The notes under the pieces were generated by a model. The model was not told the origin of the DNA. It made no database searches and saw only the letters and a list, made by a program, of their open reading frames with translations. A DNA stretch of 64,000 nucleotides. Source: Zygnema circumcarinatum (taxonomy: Eukaryota > Streptophyta > Zygnematophyceae > Zygnematales > Zygnemataceae). Shown here one piece after another: positions 17,433 through 31,963 of the stretch; position 1 is the stretch's first letter, and each line of letters starts with the position of its first letter. The position numbers and the translations under genes are program-made. The stretch is taken from contig CM074808.1 in assembly GCA_037447605.1 (NCBI GenBank), forward strand, positions 637,665-701,664, given 5' to 3'.

Positions 17433-17850
17433 CCATTACCGGCTGACCAAAACAACCATTACCAATGGTCGCAACCATTGGATTCCAAAGTTTGCCAACC
17501 ATGGGATTCCCATATTTGCGAACCATTGCCGGCTGACTAAAACAACCATTGCCAATGGTCACAGCCATTGGATTTCAAAGTTTGCCAACCATTGGATTGC
17601 AATGTTTGCCAACCATTGCCGGCTGGACCAAACCAACCATTGCCAGTGGTCGCAACCATTGGATTCTAACGTTTGCCAGCCATTGGATTCCCATGTTTGC
17701 CAATCATTGCCGGCTGAGCAAAACAACCATTGCCAATGGTCGCAACCATTGGATTCCAAAGTTTGCCAACCATTGCCTGCTGACCAAAACAACCATTGCC
17801 AATGGTCGCAACCATTGGATGCAAATGGTAGCCAGCCATTCCAATGGTTG
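17433..17850. repeat. Minisatellite, ~90-bp unit, about 4.5 copies
   Basis: Units begin with (A)CCATTGCCGGCTGACCAAA, continue through a palindromic CCATTGCCAATGG core, a CGCAACCATTGGATTC block and a TTTGCCA(A/G)CCATTGG block, and restart about every 90 bases (17433, 17523, 17614, 17704 and a shorter unit at about 17773). A trailing half-unit carries inverted copies of the same words up to about 17890. It lies between CCD and KRR1; the remaining part of 16865-18222 shows no gene. Confidence 0.9.
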
Positions 17851-18046
17851 CGAACCGTCAACCGCCAACCATTGCTATCCAATGGTTGGCCACCGATCGT
17901 ATGGTCCGACCTATGCAGGTTTTGAACGGCCTCCGTTCCCGTAACCGTGAACCTCACAGAACTACAGAAGGGTGCCGACCTGTGAGCCGTAAAACTGGAA
18001 CTGGAACTGCCAGCACGGAACGGCCTGCACTTGGAGGCGCGCAACC

Positions 18047-18064
18047 AAACCCTAACCCTAAACC
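18047..18064 (+). promoter_or_regulatory. Telo-box doublet upstream of KRR1
   Basis: AAACCCTAA immediately followed by CCCTAAACC, about 160-175 bases before the KRR1 start codon and just ahead of a CT-rich patch. Telo-boxes are established cis-elements of plant ribosome-biogenesis and translation genes; the function here is inferred from position and gene type. Confidence 0.6.
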
Positions 18065-18222
18065 TATCCCACCCTCACCGTCTCTCTCGTTCACTCTCTC
18101 TCTTTGTACGCGCGCTCTCGCTGTCTCTGTCGCGCGGACTTAAGACGCAGCATACGCTGATCAGCAGCACCCGCCCCGCAATTGAAGCCCTAATTCTGCT
18201 GCGCAACCAGAGCAGCTCCAGC

Positions 18223-22514
<4,292 letters not shown>

Positions 22515-23005
22515 GCGGAAAGTGGACAAAGGTGGCATTCTAATGATTGGGAGGTGTGCCATGTTCCATGTTGCCGGTTCACAGTTCACGAGCTTCGTGT
22601 TGAGTTGTGTGTATATTGGTTTGACCTTGGGTTTGCGTTAAGTTGGCGTACCGATTCCGAACCCATCATTTGTGCTTGTTACCTCAGATTGGGGAGGGAG
22701 CGGGGAGAGAGGGAGCGGGAAAGGGAAAGAAAGGGCAGGGAGGGAGAGGTATGGGACCACATTATGATGTTGAAGACGGACGCAAAGCTTCAACATGGAA
22801 CCTCGAACACGCAACTAAATTCAAAGCGTGCGTAATGGCTAAGCAGATGTGTCGACCAACGTTGAACATGCTGGTCAAAAAAGTTGAAGGGATGGAAATG
22901 GACTCTATTTACAATACAATAACTTTTATTCAACCCGAGCGAGGAAGGCTCGAATTCACTACTTGCACTGAGACTACGTTAAAATGTAGACATTGAAACC
23001 ATTCC
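22515..23005. other. Convergent intergenic stretch
   Basis: Holds the 3' regions of KRR1 (plus) and the NHL/LEA2 gene (minus). A GA-rich run at about 22690-22750 is the only structure seen. Confidence 0.6.
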
Positions 23006-24534
23006 TTAAAATATGAATGAGTATTCTTCTTCCCGCATTGTGATAACAAGGACACGATAATGATTCTGAATTGAAGGGAATTTCACAACGTTTGCGAGGT
23101 TTAAGTCGTGTACTTTTTGGACGACTCGCAACTCTCCATTGAGATCTTGCGGGAGAATACGTCCACATCCAATGTGCAAACAGTGGTGCGCTGTCACGCC
23201 ACAAGCAGGAAACACTCTCAGCTTGGTGTTCGGGGTTTGGGATGTAGCGTTTAAGCAAACATGGGAGTTTTGGGAGACAAGGTGGATACCTGCGTCTTTG
23301 GAGAAGTGATGCCCCAAATCTTTATTTTGCCGGATAAGCTGATCTTTAGCTGCTCCAGAAAAGCCCCACACGTCATACAAGATGAATGTGTGTGAGAGAG
23401 AGAGAAAGCGAGAGAGAGAGAAAGCGAGAGAGAGAGAGAGAGGGAGGGGAAAGGGGGAGAGAGAGAGAGAGAGAAAGCGAGAGAGAGAGAGAGAGAGAGA
23501 GAGTAGTGGGGGCGAGGGAGAAGGGGGAAGGGAAAGGCGGGGAGAGAAAGGGCGGGGGACGAGGACGGAGGCGGGAGAGGACAAGGGAGAGGAGGGGGGG
23601 GGAAGTGAGTGGGGGAGGGGGAGAGATGGGACGGGGGAGGAAGGGATAGGGTGGTGGAGAGATAGGGGGGTTGAAAGGGGAGGGAAGGACAAGGGAGGAG
23701 TGAGAGAGAGAGAGAGAGTGAGAGAGAGAGAGAGCTATCTTTAAGAAGCCCAAGCCCATAAACAAGGAAAGGCTAGTCAAAACACACCTGCAGAGGCACC
23801 GTCCCCATGCCGTAGCTTGCACTGAAAGAATCCTGCTCCTCCGTGGGCAACACTGTCAGAAAAGTGACATCTGTCGTCTTGCTCTCCGAGCTGCCTGCTC
23901 CCTCCGTGAATGACTCAATCTGCACACGATTTAAGAAAACCCAATTATTCCCCACATCCCCATTATTCCAACTGAAACCATAAAGCGTCTTTGGAGTAAA
24001 AAAAAAAATCACTCAGAATAAAAGACCCACCTTGGAGTTTCCGAGCTTCACTCCTTGGAAATAGAGCTCCACGGAAGTGTTGCCAAATGCCACTTTCACG
24101 CGATTCGGATTTTTGATTTCCATAGAGAAAGTGAAGGCTCCCTCCACTTGAACGGAAGCATTCGATGAAGTCAGGTTGAACATCTGTACCTGTTCGCTCG
24201 ATAAAGTCACCTGGGGTGCCTGATTTCCCAGACCCACCCACTGCTGTCAGAGCCCCTTCCTTGTAGACCCCATAACTTCCTCACTAACCGACTGTCTTTT
24301 ATACTCCTTTAAACCACAAAATTTTGAAAAAGATTGAAAAAAATAGAAAAATGTTGGGATTGATTAGTGTACCTTTGGGAGAAGCACGAAGTAGAGAACT
24401 AGTACTGCGATTCCTGCTATTAAGGCCAAAACCACGAGGAAGCAGACGAGGCAGCACAGTATGGGGGAGGCGAGGCAGCACAGGCACGAGCCGAGGCAGC
24501 TGCAGCACCCGCACGCGCGGCTTCCAATTCCCAT
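23006..24534 (-). CDS. NHL/LEA2-domain membrane protein
   Basis: Minus-strand exons 24534-24373, 24240-24031, 23919-23788, 23349-23290 and tentatively 23221-23006, all in phase; about 259 residues. The first exon encodes a short head with a dense cysteine cluster (CGCCSCLGSCLCC) followed by one strong membrane helix (CLVCFLVVLALIAGIAVLVL). The rest matches the LEA2/NDR1-HIN1-like fold: FTFSMEIKNPNRVKVAFGNT, VELYFQGVKLG, then LKISLSGKIKIWGITSPKT. In plants these proteins sit at the plasma membrane and link to pathogen or desiccation stress. The cysteine cluster next to the helix suggests S-acylation. The last exon is weakly supported; if the intron at 23289 is not used, the protein would end a few residues later, near 23254. 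Confidence 0.78.
23392..23735. repeat. GA-rich/(GGGA) tract in NHL intron 3
   Basis: GA microsatellites at both ends with a G-rich middle (about 23510-23700). On the coding minus strand it is a CT/CCCT polypyrimidine tract. Confidence 0.9.
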
Positions 24535-27281
24535 GGCGGAAGTAAAAATAATACTAATAATAATAAAATGGAGGGTCTGAAAGGGGGGGACAATGGAGTA
24601 GAAAGGTTCAAGGGTTTAGGGTACAGGGAATTCCAATAATGGAGACTAGAGGGAAGAAGGTGAGGCTTAAAGGGGGGAGTCAGAGGGACTCGCATTGAAA
24701 GAAGTTGAGAGAGGGAGGGAGGAGGGGAGAAGGTGGAAGGAGAGCAGAATTGAAGGGAATTAGATCATAGATAATTAGACGAGGGGGAATTTAAATTAGG
24801 TATATTCTAATTTCTCGTCATTTAATTCTGGATGTTCATTTTAAGACTCTCACCTCTCTCACTCTCTCTCTCTCTCTCTCAGACTCCTCCCAGCCCCCTT
24901 TGAACCCTCTTGCTCTTTAAAACTACCTACATAGTTGATGTATACTTATTCTATATGTTCCCCTTTAATTTTTCCTCGTCCAAGTTTAATTTCTTGAATG
25001 ATAAAGTCTTGATTGGAGCAAGTCCAACAATGTTGAATCCATTTAGAGAATTTCCTCATCAAGAAAATCCATAATCTGATAAAAATGATCCAATTAGTTT
25101 TCAAATAACCCTTTTAATCATTCGATCATATCAGAGAAAAATGGACCCACTCACCAGCTGCTGCAAACGATCGCTGTTGGAGAGAGAGGGACGCGCGAAA
25201 TGGGAGAGAAAAGAGTGAGAGGGAGGGGGAGAGGGAGGGGGAGAGGGAGGGAGAGAGAGAGGGAGAGGGAGAGGGAAAGGGAGAGACCGACAACGAAGGA
25301 GAAAGAGGGAGACGATACCGACTGCGGAGCGCGCCGAAGGCGGCGAAGAGGGCGGTCGCCAACGGTCGCCCGCAGTCAACGGGCCACTGGACACGCCACG
25401 TGGCATCCATTTTGTCACGTGGCCTCACTCCATTTGCATTGCCAATTGCCACGTTGGCGCCCTCTTTCCGGCGGCGCTGCCACGTGGCACATTTCGTCCA
25501 TTTCTGCCGGCGGCTGCCGGTTTGAGGTTATGCGCCTGCCGGCCGGCAGCGGCCGTCCTTAACAGCGCGGGGCCGCTTTGGGAAGGGGAGAGGGGATGCG
25601 CTCACACGTGCGGGGTCGGCCGTCGTTGTGCGAGTGGGCATGTGTGAATGGGTCGGATTTTAGCAAGTTGTTGTTGTAGGTCTTCGTGTGGCGGGTGGGA
25701 CGGGAACAGAACAGTTACCGTTAGGAGGGCTCACATGCGGGTGGTTCACATATGGGTGGTTCACATGTGAGTGGTTCCATGATAGTTCGGCACAGTTAGA
25801 CAAACTGAGAACCATGAAATCATGTCGCTTGTGCAGGTCCGACCGTAGCGTGATACTGTACATAGAAACAGGCTGAAATTGCCGCGCTGGCTTTTGACCG
25901 GGCCAGATGTGACCGCCCCTTTTGACTTTATGTGGACTGTACGGTACAACTCAGGCCGGCTAAACGGGCGAGGGATCGCCTTTTGTCCTTTCTGACAAGC
26001 TGATCTCCGATTCTATATTTGAACTCTAATGACGAATTCACGGATGCCACGAGGGGAGCTGTCGAGGTGCTGAAGTTCCTATTCGCGTCATTGGAAATTG
26101 ATACAAAATGTTATAGTTGGGCTTTGTCATTTTTCCACTCTGGAAAGGGGAAATGGGCAAAGTTATTCTGTACGGTAGTTCATCGAAACTAGTACATGTT
26201 TCATGCCTTTTAAAGCTCAATAACTCATAGAAGAGAATTAGTTTTGAACAATGCCAGAACCACTACGTTCCCTTTGAGGGGACCGTCCAGTCAGCGCGAA
26301 AAAAATTGACCAATCAGGAGCCGCGGTCCATCGCGACAGCTGGTTATTACGAATTTCCGTGCATACTTTATTTTGTCTTATGTAAAAATACCGTCATATC
26401 GTCGGTATATCGGCAGAGACCGGCGAGCCGCCTCCCAAAGGCCGCTTTTCCGGTCAGATGACCCGCCGGCGACGGCGCTTGGCCGACAGAATATTATCGC
26501 GATATCGCCGGCCAAGCGCGAAAGCAAGCCGCAAACGACAAGTTTTCCGCCTGTACGGTCATTTGTGTCATTTGTCTTCGGGACACCCGGCGCCTCCTGA
26601 TTGGCTCACTTCGTTGACTTGACCTAATCCTCGTAATGCTCGACCGTCACACTTCGAAGCTTCCACGAACCTTCTGCACTGCCCCCCCGACATTCCATTG
26701 ACGAAATTCCCGATCTTCCCATTCCGTTATCGCGTTTGGGAATACCCTTCGCGCAGCATTTGCTCCGATACCGATTACCGCGCCAGGGGCGGTCCCTTCC
26801 CCCCCTCCGCCCGCGGACGGACCCGTATAAGGGGCCGGAGGGCCCCTGCGGCTGCACTGTGGGTGTGGAGGGAGCAGGCTTAGACTGAGGCTGACAATAG
26901 CTCAAAGCGCAAGTTTGTACTTAAGGTGAGGGCGGCGCCCTCTCTTCTTCTGTCTCAAAGAACATGAGACACGCGTAATTACATTTCAAAGTCCGCTTCT
27001 CAATTCATCGCATTCTTCTCTTCTTCTTCTCTAAAAAATCAGCGTCGATTGAAGCCCATCTCTATGAGTTTTAATGACTGGGTTTCCTGCACCAAGTCTT
27101 TCAAGAAGCTCTCTGAAAGTTGAGGGAAGAGGCTCCCCTTCCCTCCCTCCCTCTCACCACTCTCCCTCTCTCTCTCTCCCGTACTTTCTCTCCCCCTCCC
27201 ACTCTCTCTCCCTCTCTCTCTCTCACTCTCTCTCCCGCTCTAACTCAGAGTTAATCCTGGTTCCTCGCCCTCCTCCAGGCC
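24535..27281. promoter_or_regulatory. Divergent intergenic region with G-box and CCAAT motifs
   Basis: No gene seen between two divergent starts. CCACGTGG occurs at 25396-25403 and 25480-25487, with CACGTGG near 25416 and CCACGTTGG near 25448, all within 100 bases and roughly 860-950 bases upstream of the NHL/LEA2 start. CCAAT-type words (ACCAATCA near 26309, TGATTGGC near 26599) lie closer to the plus-strand gene. GA-rich repeats cover about 25200-25310, and CT-rich leader sequence 27140-27245 precedes the plus-strand start. Confidence 0.45.
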
Positions 27282-27644
27282 ATGGCTTCCTACTTGCGGT
27301 ACGCCGTGCTACTGCTCTCCGCCATGGCTGCCATCTTCGGCCTCGTCCTCCTCGTGGGTCCCCCAAGAGACGCAATGCTGAGGGATGAAATGGGCTATTT
27401 TGATACTCCTTTCATGGCTGCCGTCCTCCCCATCCCTCAGCAGCAGCAGGCGGAGGAGGAGGAGGGGCAATCTGTGGGAGAGCAGCCATGGCTGCCTCCC
27501 CCTCCTCCCGGGGCGGAGCTTCAGGTCAAGCTCACATCCTTGGTGGGGAAAGCTCTGAACGAGTTCTACGCTATAAGTGCCTCTTACTTTTTTACTCCCT
27601 GCCCTGGTAAGAATCTAAACACTCAAAACCTCTCCATTTTTAGA

Positions 27645-27693
<49 letters not shown>

Positions 27694-29366
27694 GGTCAGT
27701 ATTTCAGGTTTCTTGCAGCCAGTTTAGAAACTAAATGATTTTTTGAGCTTCCTAAATTCCTTTAAGCTTTTTCTGGATATGGGGTGCTTCGTGTAACCAG
27801 ACATATCTGTTTCTGCAGATTGCGTCAGCGTTGAAACCAAAAAACTAGTGGACCTTATTTCCGCCAAGTTTGCCGATTTCTGTGCCGCTGCTGAACCGCA
27901 GAACAAGACCTCCTTTGATGACTTTGTAAGCGCAAGACCTTACCCATAACTTGTGATCACTCTCCAACCCTCTCATCACTCCTCTCTCCCTCCTCTTCTG
28001 ATGAGGCCGCGTTTAACCGCAGCCTTCTCTCCCTCTCTCTCCTCTCTCCTCCCCTCTCCCTCCCCCCCTCTCTCGCAGTGCTCAGCCCGAAGCAGCTCCC
28101 CCCGCACAGCCGTCCTCGCTGCTCTCTCGGCGGAGGGCATCGACCCCCTCAGACTCGCTCTCACCCGCTGTGCAGCTGCAGGACCCTGCGCTGCTCCGCC
28201 AGAGAAGGTGCGCTCTCTCTCTCATCCCCTCTCTCTCCCTCTCTCCTCTCCTCACCCTCTCTCTCCCTTCCCCACTCCCTCTCCCTACCCTACCGTTTTT
28301 CCTAACCTACGATCTTACATAGGCTTAACTTTTGGCAAGTCCTGAAGGTCAGCCGCATGATAGTGTGTGCCCTTCTTCTGCATGTTTCAGATTTCCTTCT
28401 CGTCCGCTCCTCTCCACTCGGCTTTAGTCCGTACAGTCTCTCCCCCGCTGGAAAGAGAGGGAGTGTCGGAGGATGGGGAGGGCCCACCCATGTGCAAAGG
28501 TGAGTAGAAGTTTCTTTTGCATTTCTTTCATTCCTTTGTTGTTCTTGTGAATCAGGAAGTCGTTTGGGCTTTGAGAAAGGAAACGTAGTCTGTTTGAAAG
28601 CCTTAAGAGTGACTCGTGAATGTCAACTGCTATGCAGAATGCATACATAAAACTCTGAACGACTCTCTCGCCTTCATCGCCAAGCGGCACGAACTCATTT
28701 GCAGCGAAGCAGACGCACCGCCACCTGTCAAGGCTGCTGTAGGGCACTGCTCTCACTCTCTGCAGAGAGAGGGGAAGGGGGAGGGGAGAGGGAGAGGGAA
28801 TGGGGGAGAGAAAGCGATGAATGATTACGTCTGTCTTGAAATAGCAAAAACCATAATGAAGATTCTGACTTAAACTCCAAACAAAAACCAATGCTCGTGA
28901 TTTCTTACACCAATCTCTCCTCTTGCAGTGCAAATTTGCCGAAGACTATCCTTACCTCGCCGAGACAGTCGGGCTCCTCCGCCTGAAGCCGTGGGAGGCG
29001 GCCGTCTGCTCCTGCATCTTCCGCCGCTTTTGCCTCCCTCCCCCTCCCCCTCCCCCACCGTTTCCACCTCCGCATGCCCCTAAAAACCCTAAAAATCCTG
29101 AAGGCCGCGGAAACCCTAATCCTCCTGAAGCAGCACATATGTCTCTCCCAGCCTTCCCCTTCGCATCTCTGCCATGCGGTCCTCCGATGCTTCCACCTCC
29201 CATTGTTTGCTTCCTCACTTTAGGGCTTGTTTGCCCTCCTCCTCCCCCTCCTCCCTTCCCACCTTGTGGGTCCCTTCCTCCTGGATTCGAGCATTTCCAT
29301 GGCGGCCATGGATTCAAGAGTGCGGAGCATCGTTTCGGCCGAAAGGAGCGACATGGGGGGAAGTGA
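27282..29366 (+). CDS. Unrecognised Cys/Pro-rich secretory or membrane-anchored protein
   Basis: Six exons in agreeing phase: 27282-27606, 27819-27925, 28079-28207, 28391-28499, 28638-28738, 28929-29366; 402 residues. I do not recognise the family. Visible features: an N-terminal hydrophobic segment (residues about 8-26, LLLSAMAAIFGLVLLVG) that could be a signal anchor; an acidic Gln/Glu stretch; a middle part of about 150 residues with many spaced cysteines (FFTPCPDC, FADFCAAA, DDFCSAR, LTRCAAAGPCAAP, PMCKECI, ELICSE, AACKFAED, AVCSCIFRRFC); and a C-terminal part of about 120 residues rich in proline runs, glycine and histidine. The layout is that of a secreted disulfide-bonded domain plus a hydroxyproline-rich tail, as in algal cell-wall proteins. 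The start is in GCCATGG context. Every junction has canonical GT-AG, so the model itself is fairly firm. Confidence 0.72.
27647..27692. repeat. (CTTT)n microsatellite
   Basis: Perfect tetranucleotide run in intron 1 of the Cys/Pro-rich gene. Confidence 0.95.
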
Positions 29367-30044
29367 AGAAGGAACCTCTTTTGAGCATGTATGTATTTCA
29401 GGGAAGGAAAATTGGTCGTAGTCTTTTGGTTTAGTCGCGCTGGAAAGCTTTTGGCTTCGAACACTGCGGTGACTTGAATGCTTATTTTAAATGTTTCTGA
29501 CTGTACAGGTGGTGAAAAATGCCTCTGAGACGGCACGAGGCTCTGTGAAGAAGGCTCGAAAGAGGCTTGGGAGGGAGGGAGGGAGGGAGGGAGGGAGGGA
29601 GGGAGGGGAGGAGGGAGGATGTACTTTAGTTTCGTTAACCTAAAAGACAAGAAGGCTGTAGGGGGGCTTCTTGAATCGGCGAGATCATTGTCCGAATGCA
29701 GACCATCTTGAATCTCGCGGGGGCTCGATAGGGCGCTATGTGAAGGGTAGTGCCTACTTCTCCTGTAGCTGCAGTGCTCATCTGTAAATGACTCATTTTT
29801 ATAATAATTTTATCGTATAATCCATGTGTTGGGTGCCAGCCGATAATGCTTCCTGCCATGGCTGCTCGGGCGTTCACCGCCTCTGCTTTGTTTCTGTCAA
29901 AATTTCCCAACCTTTCGCATAAGCATGGCATGTCATGCTTGTCGATGACAGGTGGCAGGCCGCAGTAGTAGACAAATGCGAAGGGTTTGAAAAAGCTAAA
30001 ATAAGCAAACTGCGTTTCAAAGAATCCAAAGACAACATCGGCTT

Positions 30045-30192
30045 CAGTAGCGGATCCAGGGTTTTTGCCGAGGGGGGGCTAAGCACACTCTCAGCGTACA
30101 ATACATAAGATAAAATAAAATAAAAAAGGTTGAATTTTAAAAATCCGACTGGAATTAAGCCCCCCCAACTTGTACATGTAAATCCGCCACTG
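30045..30192. mobile_element. hAT-type MITE with intact 8-bp target duplication
   Basis: The ends read CAGTAGCGGATCCAG and, reverse-complemented, CAGTGGCGGATTTAC, the CAG(N)GGCGGAT form typical of hAT terminal repeats; the inverted similarity extends inward to a G7 run followed by CTWAG. The element is flanked on both sides by the identical octamer ATCGGCTT (30037-30044 and 30193-30200), the target-duplication length of hAT transposases. It has no coding capacity, so it must be mobilised in trans. Confidence 0.92.
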
Positions 30193-31086
30193 ATCGGCTT
30201 CGAGCACTACACTTTGTAATCGATCTGCCCCAACTTTCGCCTTGTCCCTCACTCAAGTTTGAGTCTGATTGCTCTCATGAGTCGTGCATGGCTCATGGGC
30301 TCATGTCTCCCTAGCTTGGACCCTAACATGGGCCATACATAACATGGGTCACAAACATTCTAGGGAGGAAAGAGAAGCTTTTGAGCGCAAGGGCCCTCCC
30401 GTCAGTCAGCCCCAAGGTCACGGCCCCGAACAATGCGACCCGCCGCCCAACCATGCGCGCCATGTTCCCCAACGCGCTAGGCCCCTCCCTCCTAGGGCGC
30501 GTTTCCATGCACCCTTCCCCGTTTTTGCAGAATAACGACGGCGGAACTCTGACAAAGAACCACAGTTACAGTTTGGAATTTCTATGCTCCAGTTTTGATG
30601 CAAGTTTACGCTGTTCCATGCAGTTCTCATTCACAACGTCGGAGTAACGACCTCACAAAGGTCTCTCAACGCGTTATCTCGCGACGGGTTTAGCGGCATC
30701 GAAAGAATTCCAGTCTGCGGTATTTCCCCGCGAGGTGAGGACGTCGGTTGGCATGGAATTCGCCGATGCTGCAGATACGGTTCGTTGGAAGGTACAACGA
30801 ATGAGATGCTCACAAGTGACCGGAACAGTACGCGTTTACATGTGTTCGTACGGGTTATTCCGTTGTTCTGGCACAAGGAACAACTGTCACATGTGAGGAA
30901 AGGTCTCGAAATCTCAATCGTGAGACCCGCGAAATCGCATATTTCGTCATTCAAGAAAGTCGAAATGAATTCCCATTCTCGTCAACAACTATTGTAATAT
31001 CCTCCCTCCCCCATAGGGAGCTCAGACTTGGCTTCTCATTCTGGAATACGATTTTTTGCTTGTACGGATACTTACGGAGATCATTA

Positions 31087-31677
31087 CAGTAGGACCCCAT
31101 CATATTTTCCACCTCAACATTTGCGTCACCAATAAATTCGCACCAATTTTGCCGAAACCACTTTTTTGTACGGTAACTTCGTGTTAGCCGTACTAGCCGT
31201 ACTAGCTGTACAATCCGTACTAGTCGTACTAGCCGTCACGGGCTTACGCAAAACTCACCTATTCACCCCGCACGTGCCGCCGTCAGAGGCGCTCGCTCTT
31301 CTCCCCTTCTTCTTGGCATCGATACGATACGATACGATACGGTATGGTACGATACAATACGAAACTCCCCGATACGGTACTATCCGTACTAGCCGTACGA
31401 GCTGTAGTAGCCGTTACGGGCTCGAATTTAAACTCTCCGAATTTTCCCGCCCTTGCCGCCGCAAGAGGCCACCATAGTGTCAGTTGCTGCGATACGATAC
31501 GGTGCGATGCGGTACGATATACCAGCAAATGATACGATACGATACGAACGAACCTACATGAACTCTTAACATAATTCCGCTCGTCTATTGGTAACACAGA
31601 CTTAATATTTGCCGAAAAACGATATTTTCGCCGGATATTCGCTAAAACCAGGTGGAAAATATGATGGGGTCCTACTG
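31087..31677. mobile_element. 591-bp TA-flanked inverted-repeat element (Tc1/mariner-pogo-like MITE)
   Basis: Positions 31087-31113 and 31651-31677 are perfect 27-bp inverted copies of a sequence beginning CAGTAGGACCCCATCATATT, each bordered by TA (31085-31086 and 31678-31679). TA duplication and a CAGTAGG start are typical of pogo-like mariner elements. The interior contains two diverged direct copies of a roughly 190-bp unit (about 31183-31370 and 31371-31560) made of GTACTAGCC words and GATAC pentamers. No transposase frame is present. Confidence 0.85.
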
Positions 31678-31963
31678 TACTGTACTGTATTTTCCAAGAT
31701 CAGAACCAGTACGGTAGCAAGCAATTCTGGATTCCAGCACTGAAAGGCATTCGACATCCCTACATAATAACGAATACTCAGATTCCAGAAGTCCCCGTTT
31801 GCATCATTCAAATACCATACTCCAAATTTTCGACAGCCCTCGCAAATCCCAGCGCCTCCTCTCCCATAAAGCTCCTCCCTCCCCAAAATTGGGCCCCTCC
31901 TCCTGCCATGGCTGCCTTACGTCACGCTCATCCGTGCTGACGTCCCTGCTTACCAGCCTGGCC

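Larger units (their letters stand above)
29367..31963. other. Intergenic region holding two small transposons
   Basis: No host gene supported. Contents: a (GGGA)n run at about 29569-29617, a 148-bp hAT-like element (30045-30192) and a 591-bp TA-flanked inverted-repeat element (31087-31677), both described separately. Confidence 0.6.

Noticed and set aside
17308-17944. 205- and 131-codon frames with His/Trp/Asn repeats
   Set aside because: Generated by the ~90-bp minisatellite; unit length and substitutions show no coding constraint.
23373-23822. Ser/Leu-rich minus-strand frame
   Set aside because: Intronic repeat of the NHL/LEA2 gene.
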